Assembly: GCA_016893485.2 (NCBI GenBank)
Contig: JAFEKX020000001.1
Span: 9,131,501 to 9,195,500 of the forward strand
DNA length: 64,000 bases
Direction of reading: 5' to 3'
Origin: Streptomyces sp. P3
GTDB taxonomy: Bacteria; Actinomycetota; Actinomycetes; Streptomycetales; Streptomycetaceae
The translations under genes were made by a program, and so were the position numbers. Positions 40,891 to 51,170 of this stretch are shown piece by piece. Position 1 is the stretch's first letter. Every line of letters starts with the position of its first letter. The notes below the pieces were generated by a model. That model was not told the origin of the DNA. It worked only from the letters and a program-made list of their open reading frames with translations, and did no database searches.

Positions 40891-42230
40891 TCACTTGTTG
40901 ACCGTGAAGCCCTGCTCGTTGCCGTACTTGACGGAGGCGTCCTGCCAGCTCTTCAGACCCTGGGCCAGCGTCGTACCGGAGATGTACGCCTTGCCGACGG
41001 TGTCGTTGAAGATCGAGTTGGCGTACTGCTGGAAGGGCAGGTACGACCAGTCGGACGCGACCTCGGACGCGGACTGGGCGAAGATCTGGTTGGCCTTCTG
41101 CCCGCCGAAGTACGGGAACGTCTTGTTCTGGAACGCCGCGGACTGCTGCTCGGCCTTGGTGGCCGGGAAGGCGCCCTCGTTCACGCGGGTCTGGATGCCG
41201 GCGCCGGCGTTGGCGTACTGGACGAACGCGTAGGCGAGTTCCTTGTTCTTGCCCAGGGTGGGCAGGGTGAGGGACGAACCACCGTTCTCCGCGCTGGCCT
41301 TGCCGCCCGCGGTCCACTGCGGCATCGGGGCCGCGCGCCAGTCACCGGAGGCACCGGCGACGCCGCTGACGAAGTTGGCGGGCATCCAGGCGCCCGTGGT
41401 CAGGGTGGCGATGGTGCCGTCACCGAGGCCCTTGTACCAGTCGTCGGTCCAGCCGTTGATCGGCGCGAGGAGCTTCTCGTCGATCAGCTTCTGCCAGGTC
41501 TGCGTGTACTTCTTGGCGCCCGCGTCCTCGAAGTTGACCGTCACCTTGGTGCCGTCGACCTTGTAGGGGCGCGAACCGGCCTGCCACAGCATGCTGGTGG
41601 TGAAGCCCGCGTCACCGGCGTCGTTGGCGATGTACGCCTTCGGGTCGGCCTTGTGCAGCTTGCGGGCCGCGACGACGTACTCGTCCCACGTGGTCGGGAC
41701 GGCGATCTTGTACTTGTCGAAGACCTTCTTGTTGTAGAACATCGCCATCGGGCCCGAGTCCATCGGCAGACCGTAGACCTTGTCGCCGTCGCTCACCGCG
41801 TTCCACGGACCGGCCGTGTACTTGAGGCCAGCTTGTCCGCGCCGTAGGGCGTCAGGTTGGTCAGGCCCTTGGTGAGGGAGTACTGGCTCAGCGCGAAGTA
41901 CTCGACCTGGGCGACGTCGGGGACGCCCTTGCCGGCCGCGATCGCGTTCGACAGCGCGGTGTAGTGCTTGTCGCCGGACCGGTCGCTGACCAGGTTGATC
42001 TTGACCTTGGGGTACTTCTTCTGGAAGTCGGCGGCGACCGTCTTCAGTGTGGGTTCCCAGGCCCAGACCGTGACCGAGCCGCCCTTCTGGAGGGCCGCCT
42101 GGATGTCCGAGGCGGAGACGGCCTTCGTGCTGGAGCTGTCGTCACCGGAGCCGCCGCAGGCGGTCGCCCCCAGGGCGAGGACGGAGAGGATGGCCATGCC
42201 GCGCAGCAGGCGGCCGGTAGTTCTGCGCAT
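40891..42230 (-). CDS. Sugar ABC transporter substrate-binding lipoprotein
   Basis: About 446 residues, with one frame change near 41825. The N-terminus is a lipoprotein signal peptide with lipobox LGATAC, so Cys25 is lipid-linked outside the membrane. The mature protein shows MalE-like features (GGSVTVWAWEPTLKTVAADF, ALSNAIAAGKGVPDVAQVEY, VYGLPMDSGPMAMFYNKKVF, TTGAWMPANF). It binds an oligosaccharide and delivers it to the two permeases encoded upstream. The ATPase subunit is absent, as is usual in Streptomyces, where the shared MsiK serves many such systems. Beta-galactosides are likely ligands from the GH42 neighbour. Confidence 0.9.
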
Positions 42231-42276
42231 GGAGGTGCTTCCACTTCTTCGTGGGTGGGACTTCTTGAGGGTTGGG

Positions 42277-43224
42277 TTATTCCTTGACGCTTCCGGCGGC
42301 GAGACCGGACTGCCAGTACTTCTGCAGCAGCAGGAACGCGGCGATCAGCGGCACGATGGTGAGCAGCGAACCTGTGATCACCAGGTTGAAGATGACGTCA
42401 CCACCGATCGTCTGGGCCTGGGAGTTCCAGGCGTCCAGGCCCAGGGTCAGGGGTACCAGTCCGGGTTCTTGATCATGATCAGCGGAAGGAAGTAGTTGTT
42501 CCACGTCGCGACCGTGGTGAACAGCAGGACCGTCACGACACCGGGGGCGAGCAGCGGCAGGGACACCTGGAAGAAGGTGCGGATCTCGCCCGCGCCGTCG
42601 ATCCGGGCGGCCTCGAGGAGCTCGACCGGGATGGCCTCGGTGGCGAACACCCACATCAGGTACAGGCCGAACGGCGAGACCAGGGAGGGGATGATCACCG
42701 CCCACGGGGTGTCCGTGAGCCCCATCTTGCTGAACATCAGGAACGTCGGCACCGCGAGGGCCGTACCCGGGACGGCGACCGCGCCGATGACCACGGCGAA
42801 GATGGCGCGCTTGCCAGGGAACGTGAACTTCGCCAGCGCGTAGCCGCCGAGGATCGACAGGAAGGTCGCGCCGCCGGCGCCGAGCACGACGTACAGCAGG
42901 GTGTTCAGCAGCCAGCGGACGAAGATGCCGTCGTGGTAGGTGAACGTGTCGTGGATGTTCTGCCACAGCGCGAAGTGGTGGGCGAACCACAGGCCGTTGA
43001 GTCGGCGAGCCCTGCCTGTGTCTTGGTCGCGTTGATGACCAGCCACAGCAGCGGCACCACCGTGTAGACCAGGATCAGGCCGGTCAGCACGGTCAGCAGC
43101 ACACTGCGCTTGGGGCGCCGGGGGAGTGCTTCTTGCGCGGGGTGCGCAGCCGGGGCGCGCTCTTCGAACCGCCGCCGGACGCGGCCGACGCCGAGGGAGA
43201 GGCGGTGGTGACGGGGGTGCTCAT
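42277..43224 (-). CDS. Sugar ABC transporter permease (MalG type)
   Basis: About 315 residues, with frame changes near 43120, 43005 and 42455. After a Ser/Arg-rich N-terminus come six membrane helices. The EAA loop for contact with the ATPase reads PVELLEAARIDGAGEIRTFF. It ends QKYWQSGLAAGSVKE, the typical MalG/CUT1 end. It is co-transcribed with the other permease (4-base gap) and the binding protein. With them it forms the membrane channel for an oligosaccharide. Confidence 0.9.
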
Positions 43225-43227
43225 GGT

Positions 43228-44154
43228 TCAGGCTCCCTTGCGCATGCCGCGGAGCTGCACGACGTAGGCGATGACCATGGTGATCAGCCCCATGATGATG
43301 GCGACCGCCGCGGAGTAGTTGTGCTGCTGTCCGTTGAAGGACAGTGAGTACGTGTAGAAGTTCGGCGTGTAGTCCGTCGTGATCGCGTTGCGCGCCAACG
43401 GCCGCAGGATGCTCGGCTCGTTGAAGAGCTGGAAGCTGCCGATGATCGAGAAGATCGTCGCGATGACCAGGGCGCCCCGGATCGCGGGGAGTTTGATGGC
43501 CGTGATCACCCGGAACTGCCCGGCGCCGTCGATCTCCGCCGCCTCGTACAGCGAGTTGGGGATGACCCGCAGCGCGGAGTAGAAGATCAGCATGTTGTAG
43601 CCGACGAACTCCCAGGTCACGATGTTGCCGATCGACGCCAGCACCAGGTGCGCGGAGAGCGGGTCGGGCAGCGTGACGTCGAACGCGCTGTTGATGTCAC
43701 CGACCAGACCGAACTGGGTGCCGTACATGAAGCCCCACATCAGGGTGGCGACCACGGCAGGCACGGCGTACGGCAGGAAGATCGAGATCCGGAAGAAGTC
43801 CCGGCCGAAGAGCCGGCCGCTGTCCAGGGCGAGCGCCACGAACAGGGCGATGCCGAGCATGATCGGCACCTGGATCACCAGGAACAGCGAGACCCGCTCC
43901 AGGGAGGACCAGAACTGGTCGTCCTGGAAGGCCTGCTTGTAGTTGTCCAGGCCGACGAAGTGGTTGCCGCCGATGAGCTGGTCGCGGAAGAGGCTGAGAT
44001 AGATCGAGTACGCGATCGGAGCCAGGAAGACGAAGGCGAAGACCACCGCGAAGGGTCCGATGAAACCCCACCCTGTCCAGGAACGGCGGTCCCGTTTCGC
44101 CGAGGGCCTGTCAGGAGGCCGAGTCGCGGCCGCAGGGGGCTGAAGCGTCGTCAT
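43228..44154 (-). CDS. Sugar ABC transporter permease (MalF type)
   Basis: An intact 308-residue protein with six membrane helices, starting with WGFIGPFAVVFAFVFLAPIA. The EAA loop reads PNSLYEAAEIDGAGQFRVIT. It is the first gene of the operon MalF-MalG-binding protein-GH42. Its promoter faces the LacI gene and contains a perfect operator palindrome. Confidence 0.92.
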   Translation of the reverse strand: MTTLQPPAAATRPPDRPSAKRDRRSWTGWGFIGPFAVVFAFVFLAPIAYSIYLSLFRDQLIGGNHFVGLDNYKQAFQDDQFWSSLERVSLFLVIQVPIMLGIALFVALALDSGRLFGRDFFRISIFLPYAVPAVVATLMWGFMYGTQFGLVGDINSAFDVTLPDPLSAHLVLASIGNIVTWEFVGYNMLIFYSALRVIPNSLYEAAEIDGAGQFRVITAIKLPAIRGALVIATIFSIIGSFQLFNEPSILRPLARNAITTDYTPNFYTYSLSFNGQQHNYSAAVAIIMGLITMVIAYVVQLRGMRKGA

Positions 44155-44244
44155 GTAGTTCCTCGCTCGTCCATCTCGGAACCGGCGTCACACGCCGTCG
44201 CGATGTTGCGTAAACAGCGCGGTCCACAACGGCCCCGGCCTGTT

Positions 44245-44260
44245 ATGTTTACGTAAACAT
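44245..44260. promoter_or_regulatory. LacI-type operator
   Basis: ATGTTTACGTAAACAT is a perfect 16-base palindrome between the ABC operon and the LacI gene. A related half-site (GCGTAAAC) occurs near 44210. Confidence 0.7.
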
Positions 44261-44357
44261 CTGATGGCGGCATGTCTACACTGCCCCAATGTCGGTGGTC
44301 AAGAGTCGTCTGGCGAAACACGACCGTGGCAATCGGATCGATACGTGAGGGAGACGG

Positions 44358-45435
44358 GTGGACACAGCGGACGGTGCCTCGGCGAGAAAAAGACGGGGCA
44401 CGCGCGCGTGGCGGGAAGCGCTCCGCGCGGCGCGCCCAGAGCGCCTCGATGGCGGATGTCGCACGTGTGGCGGGCGTGTCCTCACAGACCGTCTCCCGCG
44501 TGTCGAACGGCTACGCGGGCGTCAACGAGGAGACCAGGCAACAGGTTCTCGCCGCCATGAAGGAGCTGGGCTACCGGCCCAACAGCGCGGCCCGCGCGCT
44601 GAAACGCGGTGAGTTCCGCACCATCGGAGTGATCACCTTCAACCTCTCCACCACGGGCAACATGCGCACCCTGGAGGCGATCGCCACCTCCGCCGCGCAC
44701 GAGGGCTACGCCGTCACGCTGCTGCCGGTCGCGGTCCCCACCCAGGACGAGGTGCGCGGCGCGTTCTCGCGGCTGGGCGAACTCGCCGTCGACGCGGTCA
44801 TCGCGATCATGGAGGTCCACCTCCTGGACGCGGCCACCATCTCCCTGCCGCCGCATGTCCAGGTCGTCGTCGCCGACTCCGACGCGGGCGACCGCTACAG
44901 CGTGGTCGACACCGACCAGAACGGCGGGGCGCGGGCGGCCGTACGCCATCTCCTCGACCTCGGGCATCGCACGGTCTGGCACCTGGCGGGACCCGAGGAG
45001 TCGTTCGCCGCGCAGCGCCGCGCCGACGCCTGGAGCGCCGAACTCACCGACGCGGGACGGCCGGTGCCTCCCGTCGTACGCGGCGACTGGTCGGCCGAGT
45101 CCGGCTACCGCGTGGGACTGGAACTCGCCCAACAGACCGACTGCACGGCCGTGTTCGCGGCCAACGACCAGATGGCCCTGGGCCTGTTGCGAGCTCTGCA
45201 CGAGCGCGGTCGGCGCATCCCCGAGGACGTCAGCGTCATCGGCTTCGACGACATCCCCGAGGCCAGTTCCTTCCTGCCGCCGCTGACCACCGTCCACCAG
45301 GACTTCGCCGAGGTCGGCCGCCTGTGCGTGGAGGGGGTCCTGCGGCGGATGCGGCAGCGGAGCGAGGAGCACGGCACCACGCTCGTGCCCACGAAGCTCG
45401 TCATACGCGACAGCACGGCACCGCCCGTCGGATAA
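44358..45435 (+). CDS. LacI-family regulator of the galactoside operon
   Basis: About 359 residues. A GTG at 44358 has the best ribosome site (GAGGGAGA), but one base near 44395 must change to join it to the main frame; otherwise the protein would start at the ATG at 44449 (MADVARVAGVSS). The LacI helix-turn-helix is ADVARVAGVSSQTVSRVSNG, the hinge ELGYRPNSAARALKRG, and the periplasmic-binding-like sensor ends VIGFDDIPEASSFLPPLTTV. It is divergent from the sugar transporter operon, with a perfect palindromic operator between, and should repress it until a galactoside inducer binds. Confidence 0.9.
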
Positions 45436-45442
45436 GCGGAAG

Positions 45443-45468
45443 GGGCCCTCCCGCGCGCGGGAGGGCCC
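45443..45468. terminator. Bidirectional terminator
   Basis: A perfect 26-base palindrome of two 13-base arms, between the LacI stop (45435) and the gnd stop (45484). It is a tight GC hairpin that can fold on both strands. Confidence 0.85.
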
Positions 45469-45483
45469 TCTCAGCGGAGTTGC

Positions 45484-46954
45484 TCAGGCCGTCGTCTCCG
45501 GGCGGCCGGGGGCGGGACCAGTGCGTGTGGAACGTGCCGGTGCGGTCGGTGCGGCCGTAGGTGTGCGCGCCGAAGAAGTCGCGCTGGCCCTGGAGCAGGG
45601 CCGCCGGCAGCCGGTCGGCGCGCAGCGTGTCGTAGTGGGACAGCGCGGCGGAGAACGCCGGGACCGGAATGCCGCGGCGCGCCGCCGAGGCGACGACCTC
45701 GCGCCACGGGACCTGCGCGTCGCCGATCTCCCCCGCGAAGCTCTCCTCGCTCAGCAGGCTGACCAGGCCCGGGTCCGCCGTGTACGCGGCGCGGATGCGG
45801 TCGAGGAAGGAGGCGCGGATGATGCAGCCGCCGCGCCAGATCCCGGCGACCGCCGCGAGGTCGATCGACCAGTCGAACTCGGCCGCCGCGTCCTGGATCA
45901 TCTTCCAGCCCTGGTCGTAGGCGATGACCTTCGAGGCGTACAGCGCCTGCTCGACCTGCGCGGTGAACCGGTCGGCCTCGGTGCGGCTCAGCGGGGGAGT
46001 CGTGCCGCCGGGCAGCCCGCGGTAGGCGGCGCGCAGGGAGCCCTGGCTGGAGGAGGCGCGGGCGAAGGTGGCCTGCGCGATCGCGGTGACCGGCGAGCCC
46101 AGCTCCAGCGCGGTCTGCACGGTCCAGCGGCCGGTTCCCTTCTGCCCGGCCGCGTCGGTGACGACGTCGACGAACGCCTTGCCGGTCTCCGCGTCGGTGT
46201 GCGCGAGAACCTCGGCGGTGATCTCGATCAGATAGGAGCCGAGCCGCCCCTCGTTCCAGCGCCGGAAGATCTCCGCGATCTCGGCCGGGCTGTAGCCGCC
46301 GACCTGGCGCAGCAGGTCGTAGGCCTCGGCGATGAGCTGCATGTCGGCGTACTCGATGCCGTTGTGCACCATCTTCACGAAGTGCCCGGCGCCGTCGGTC
46401 CCGATGTGCGTGGAGCAGGGCTCGCCGCCGACCTTCGCGCTCACGGACTCGAACATCGGGCCCAGCACGGCGTACGACTCCGCCGAGCCGCCGGGCATGA
46501 TCGACGGCCCGTTCAGCGCGCCCTCCTCACCGCCGGAGACACCGGCACCGACGAAGTGCAGGCCCTTGTCGCGCAGCGCGGCCTCGCGGCGGCGGGTGTC
46601 GGCGAAGTGGGCGTTGCCTCCGTCGATGATCATGTCGCCGGGTTCCATCAGCTCGGCGAACTCGTCGATCACGGCGTCGGTGGCGGGCCCGGCCTGGACC
46701 ATGATCATCAGGCGGCGGGGCTTCTCGAGCGCGGCCACGAACTCCCGCGCGGTCTCGGCCGGGACGAAGGCTCCCTCGTCGCCGTACTCCTTCATCAACT
46801 CATGCGTCCGGTGCGGCGACCGGTTGTGGACGGCGACCGTGTAGCCGTTGCGGGCGAAGTTGCGCGCGAGGTTGCGGCCCATCACGCCGAGGCCGGTGAC
46901 GCCGATCTGGGCGGTTCCGTCGGCGGCGGGGTCGTGCGGTGCGGATGCGTTCAT
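45484..46954 (-). CDS. gnd: 6-phosphogluconate dehydrogenase (decarboxylating)
   Basis: About 490 residues. The NADP loop is IGVTGLGVMGRNLARNFARN. Substrate and catalytic motifs are FVGAGVSGGEEGALNGPSIM and GAGHFVKMVHNGIEYADMQL (catalytic Lys and His), and the C-terminal helix domain contains YASKVIAYDQGWKMIQDAAA. It oxidises 6-phosphogluconate to ribulose 5-phosphate and CO2 in the pentose phosphate pathway. As printed, the frame reads through the terminator hairpin to 45401. A one-base change near 45515 gives a stop at 45484 before the hairpin, which I take as the true end. The start ATG is at 46954. Confidence 0.92.
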
Positions 46955-47142
46955 GGGGTGCCTGTTCTCCGAGTCGGTGACGTGGCGGGTCGGCGCTGGG
47001 CGCCCATGACCGCAGGTACGTGTGTGATCGCGAAATGACTCGACGTACGGGCCACCGATTCGTCATTCGGTCCGGCAGTGAGTCGCTGGACCGCACCACC
47101 AGGCAGTCCCTGTGGGCGGCCTACGTACAATGCGGCCTGACT

Positions 47143-48002
47143 ATGGGTGACTCACTGGTTCGGTGTGCGACGTTCAACGTGCTGCACGGTCGGCCGATCG
47201 ACCCGGACGGCCGTCCGACGGCCGCGCCCTCCGGCGATCCCTCCGCTCCCCTCGCCGAGGCCGTCGCGTCCCTGGACGCCGACGTGGTGGCGCTCCAGGA
47301 GATCGACCGGCTCCAGGAACGGTCAGGGGGCGTCGACCAGGCGGCGGTCGGCGCCGAGGCGATGGGCGCTCGGGACTGGCGCTACGCGACGGCGCTGCAC
47401 TGCCGTTCCGTACCGGGCGGGGCTGGGTCCTCGACCCGACCGAGCCCGGGATGCGGGTCTACGGCCCCGACGCCCGGCAGCCCCAAGTCCCGTCGCACGG
47501 CGTCGCGTTGCTGTCCCGGCTCCCGGTCCGCGAGTGGCATGCGCTACGGCTCCCGGCGGCGCCCTTCGGCATGCCGCTGCGGGTGGCCGGGCGGGCCGCC
47601 CCGGTGCTGGCACGGGACCAGGCGCGGGCCGCGCTGGCGGCCGTACTGGAAGGACCGCACGGCCCGTTCACCGTCGTGGCCGTGCATCTCTCGTTCGTGC
47701 CGGGGTGGAACATCGGCCAACTGCGCTCCGTGCGCCGCTGGATCGCCGAGCTGCCTCAACCCCAGCTGCTGATGGGCGACTTCAACCTCGTCGGCGCACT
47801 GCCCAGGTGCACGCTCAACGCGTCCGCGCGGCGTGGCTGGCGGGGTTCGGCGCGCCAGGCGACCTTCCCCTCGCACCGCCCGCTCGTCCAGCTCGACCAC
47901 ATCCTGCTGAACGGGCTCGACGAGGACGCCGTAAGGGCGGTGCGGGTACCCAGGACGGCGATCTCGGATCACCGTCCACTGGTGGTGGACCTGTCCCTGT
48001 GA
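47143..48002 (+). CDS. Endonuclease/exonuclease/phosphatase-family hydrolase
   Basis: About 286 residues started at ATG 47143, with one frame change near 47425. EEP-superfamily motifs are CATFNVLHG (metal Asn), LDADVVALQEIDR (metal Glu), QLLMGDFNLVG (catalytic Asp-x-Asn) and ISDHRPLVVDL (C-terminal Asp-His). It hydrolyses a phosphodiester or phosphomonoester with a divalent metal; nucleic acid or lipid substrates are both possible. There is no signal peptide. It converges with a small secreted-protein gene one base away. Confidence 0.85.
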
Positions 48003-48003
48003 G

Positions 48004-48465
48004 TCAGTTCCACAGGGGGTACGTCACGACGTGCGCGAACTTGTCCGGCCGGCCCTCGGTGTACGTCAGGCTGATCTGGCCGTACTGCCGCACCTGAGGA
48101 TGGCGCTTCCAGGTCTGCGGGGTGTCGAGGCGGACGACGACCGGGTACGAGTGGAACTTGCCCGCCGCGCAGTAGGGGACGCAGTCGTTCACCATGTTGA
48201 CGCCGGTCGCTGTCGCGGAGGTGTCGTTCCAGGACGTCCAATGCAGCGACGTGAGGCGGCTGTTGCCGTCCCCGCACGCGAGCGTGAAGTCGGACGGGCG
48301 CACCTCGGGGTGCCACAGGCAGTCGACGAGGACAGGGCCCTGGAACTGCCGGTGGGCGGCCACCGGCTCCGTGCGCACCGACGCCGCGGCCGAGCTGCCG
48401 ACAGCCGGCGCCAGCAGGGCGGCGGCACACAGCGTGACGACTCCGACCATGGTGTGTTTGTACAT
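48004..48465 (-). CDS. Small secreted hypothetical protein
   Basis: An intact 153-residue protein from the ATG at 48465. It starts with a signal peptide (MYKHTMVGVVTLCAAALLAP) cleaved near ASA. The mature part has two CxC/C-x3-C spaced cysteine pairs (VDCLWHPEVRPSDFTLACGD and NDCVPYCAAGKFHSYPV), which probably form disulfides in the extracellular protein. Many Streptomyces secrete proteins of this type; I know no function. A longer start at 48540 would add a non-signal stretch and is rejected. Confidence 0.7.
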   Translation of the reverse strand: MYKHTMVGVVTLCAAALLAPAVGSSAAASVRTEPVAAHRQFQGPVLVDCLWHPEVRPSDFTLACGDGNSRLTSLHWTSWNDTSATATGVNMVNDCVPYCAAGKFHSYPVVVRLDTPQTWKRHPQVRQYGQISLTYTEGRPDKFAHVVTYPLWN

Positions 48466-48638
48466 GTCCGCTCCCGGCCGCCTGTTCGTCCTCGTCGCCC
48501 CGTACTCCCACCGGCGGTGGACCCGCCTGTCGAGGCACACGATCTCGTCTCCTTGTTGACGCTACGACCGTGTCGGAGGTTCCACCACTCGTACGGACCA
48601 ACGACACGCCCAGGAGAGAGTGGCGGGACGGGCGCGGT

Positions 48639-48661
48639 CGGGGCCGGGAACACCGGCCCCG
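48639..48661 (-). terminator. Terminator of the NlpC/P60 gene
   Basis: CGGGGCCGG (48639-48647) pairs with CCGGCCCCG (48653-48661) over a GAACA loop, 7 bases beyond the stop of the NlpC/P60 gene. Confidence 0.7.
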
Positions 48662-48667
48662 GGCGGA

Positions 48668-50701
48668 TCAGGCGGGCCGTACGGCGCCTCGGAGGGCGGC
48701 CGAACCGGCGTAGAAGATCGACTCCTCGCGGATCGGCGTACCGGGGCTCGGTGCGTGGATCATCAGGCCGTTTCCGGTGTACAGGCCGACGTGGTCGACG
48801 CTGTCGTGGAAGAACAGCAGGTCACCGGGGCGGATGTCGGTGAGCGGGACGAGCGTGCCGGCGCTCGACTGTTCCTGCGCGGTGCGCGGGAGGTGGACGC
48901 CCGCGGCCTTCCATGAGGCCTGGGTGAGGCTGGAGCAGTCGTACGCGTCCGGTCCCGCCGCGCCCCACAGGCAGGGCCTGCCGATCTGGGCGCGGGCGAA
49001 GGCGAGCGCGGTGGCCGTCTTGCTCTGGGTGCCCGGGTCCGGTGCGACCGGGACGGGCGCGGCGACCGTCGGACTCATGGCCGGGGCCGCCGGGAGAATG
49101 ATCTCCGGGGCCATGGCCGGCGCGGCGGCCGCGGTGACCTCGGGGGCGAGCAGCGGGGCCGCGGCGAAGGACACCTCGGGTCCGAGGAGGGGCGCCCCGG
49201 CGAAGGAGACCTCGGCGGCGGGCGGGACCGGCTGCCACTCCTGCTGCGGCGGACGCCAGTCCTGCGGCGGCGCGGGGTACGCGGTCGGCTGTTCGGGTAT
49301 CAGGGGCAACTGGCCGGTGGACCAGAGCTGTTGCTCGGGTGGAGCGGCCATCTGGCCGGTGGACCAGGCCTGTTGCTGCGGCACGGCGGGCATCTGGCCC
49401 GTGGACCACGCCTGCTGCTCGGCCACCATCGGCATCTGTCCGCTGGACCAGGGCGTCTCCGGGGCGGTCACGATCGGCGTCTGCCCGGTCGACCACGTCT
49501 GCTGCTCGGGGATCACGGGTGTCTGCCCGGTCGACCACGTCGGCTCCGGCGCGGCCACGACGGGCATCTGGCCGGTGGCCCACGGCTGTTGGTCGGGCAC
49601 GATGGGCATCTGGCCGGTGGAGGTGGTCTGTTGCTGAGCCGTGATCGGTGTCTGGTGGGTGGACGCGGCTTGTTGCTGGGCCCCGACCTGTGTCTGGCCG
49701 CTGGACCAGGACTGTTGCTGCGGTATGGCGGGCAGTTGGCCCGTGGACCAGGCCTGTTGCTCGGGCACCATCGGCATCTGGCTGCTGGACCAGGGGTCTC
49801 CGGGGCGGTCACCATCGGCATCTGGCCACTGGACCAAGGGGTCTCCGGTGCTGCCACGGTCGGCATCTGGCCGGTCGACCACGTCTGCTGCTCGGGGATC
49901 ACCGGGGTCTGCCCGGTCGACCACGTCACTTCCGGGGTGGGCCAGTTGGGCTCCGCGGGCGGCCAGGTGGCCAGCGCCTGAGCCGGTTCGGAGCGGGGTG
50001 CGGCGATGGACGGGAGCAGATCGAGGTCCGCGGTGAGCGGGTCGAAGGCCGGTGCCGGGGCGAAGGTCGGGGGCGCTGCTGCGGCTGCGCGAACGGCGTC
50101 GGTGCCATCTCGACGGCGGGCACGGGCGGCAGGTCGAGCATGGTCGGCGGGGGCAGCTGCGGTGCCTGCGCCTGAGGCGCCCGCGCTTGCGGTGCCTGCG
50201 GTGCGGCGGGCAGCAGCTCGGCGACCGGCCGGGCGGTCAACTCCGCTACAGGGGACGCGTGTTGCTGGCTGGTGATGTGCGGTAGGGACGTCCCTGCGGT
50301 CAGCTCGGCGACAGCGGGACCGGGCTGCGCTTCGAGCGCCCGCCCGCCTGCGTCGCCGTCGGGGCGTCGCTCGGACCGCTCGGAACGTGCCGCCGCCGGA
50401 CGGCCCGTCCTGCTGGGCGGCAGGATCGCCGGTACGGTCGGGCCGACTTGGGCCCGCGCCCGGTCGAACAACTGCCGGGTGACGGCGTCGAGGGCGGGGT
50501 CGGAAGGACGCGGAGCGCCGGACCGGGGTTCGACACGCTTGCGCGGGCCCCGGACATGGCACGGGTGGCGTTGTAGTTCCCGGTGGCCGTCTCGGCCCTG
50601 TCGTAAAGGGAGTTGATCCGCCGCTGGACTTCGTCACGGCTGGGTCGGTCGTCCACGGTGGGGCCACTGCCTCCGGTGCGCGTACTTCGTTCTGCCGGCA
50701 T
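48668..50701 (-). CDS. NlpC/P60 peptidoglycan hydrolase with WSTGQ repeats
   Basis: About 677 residues, with frame changes near 50545, 50080 and 49800. Residues 1-60 are a basic helical start (SRDEVQRRINSLYDRAETAT) typical of this Streptomyces family; no signal peptide is visible. A Pro/Ala-rich part follows, then about fifteen copies of a 14-15 residue unit near WSTGQMPxVPEQQx, another Ala/Pro spacer, and the C-terminal NlpC/P60 domain. That has the catalytic Cys in DAYDCSSLTQASW, the catalytic His in SVDHVGLYTGNGLMIHAPSP and the conserved PGDLLFFHD. It should cut stem peptides in the cell wall. A c-di-AMP riboswitch lies in its leader. Confidence 0.85.
49275..49930 (-). repeat. Coding tandem repeat array (WSTGQ units)
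   Basis: About fifteen in-frame units of 42-45 bases inside the NlpC/P60 gene. The consensus product is W-S-T-G-Q-M/T-P-x-V/I-P-E-Q-Q-x. The first and last units are well kept; units six to eight have lost the Trp or Gly. At least one single-base deletion interrupts the array near 49800. Confidence 0.85.
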
Positions 50702-50721
50702 GGCAGACGTGCTCCTTCCGT

Positions 50722-50895
50722 AACGCGCCTACCGGGTTAGCTGTCGGGTTCGGGCGGTCGATCACGGAAGGTGTGCCCTACGGCCCTTGCCCCGATGGGC
50801 AGTTGGGCCGATTCACCCCAAGTCGGTTGGGTCCCCGGCTCCGGCTGTCGCGAGCGACGCACCGGATTCGACGCGAGCCGCGCGGCCCGGCGCTG
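50722..50895 (-). promoter_or_regulatory. c-di-AMP (ydaO-type) riboswitch
   Basis: Read on the minus strand, the leader contains in order GGGGACCCAACC, TTGGGGTGAATCGG, CGTAGGG, CCCGAACCCGACAGCTAACC and GGTAGGCG. These are the conserved blocks of actinobacterial ydaO riboswitches, and their order and spacing fit. It ends about 20 bases before the NlpC/P60 start, where such switches are usual. In this class c-di-AMP binding normally turns expression off. The outer helix limits are approximate. Confidence 0.85.
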
Positions 50896-51170
50896 ATCGC
50901 CGGTGTAGGTCGTACGGCCTGGGCGTCAACCTAGCCAACGTGTGTGCCTCATGTGAAGGTTGAAGCGCGATATGTCCGATACGTATTTGTGACCTTTACC
51001 TCGTCCAGGGTGGGGCGAGGGCTCTTGGGGGCCACCGTGCCGGGAGATCCATAAGAGGTCGCTAAGAATTTCTGGGACGGTTGAACACACCGGGACCCCG
51101 CTCCGTATTGGTGCGGGGATTTCCATGCCGGGACGAGCCGGGCCGACCGATACGTGTAGGAGCAACTTCC

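Noticed and set aside
39224..41233. A 669-residue open frame on the plus strand
   Set aside because: It is antisense to the GH42 and binding-protein genes, has the wrong codon-position bias, and is explained by high GC on the opposite strand.
45521..47038. A 505-residue plus-strand frame opposite gnd
   Set aside because: The minus strand has clear 6-phosphogluconate dehydrogenase motifs; this frame is its Arg/Val-rich shadow.
49331..49981. Plus-strand Gly/His/Leu-rich repeat frames opposite the NlpC/P60 gene
   Set aside because: They are the antisense reading of the WSTGQ repeat array.
51000..51170. A riboswitch before the DUF1996 gene
   Set aside because: There is a CCCCGC/GCGGGG hairpin but none of the conserved ydaO blocks seen on the opposite strand at 50722-50895.
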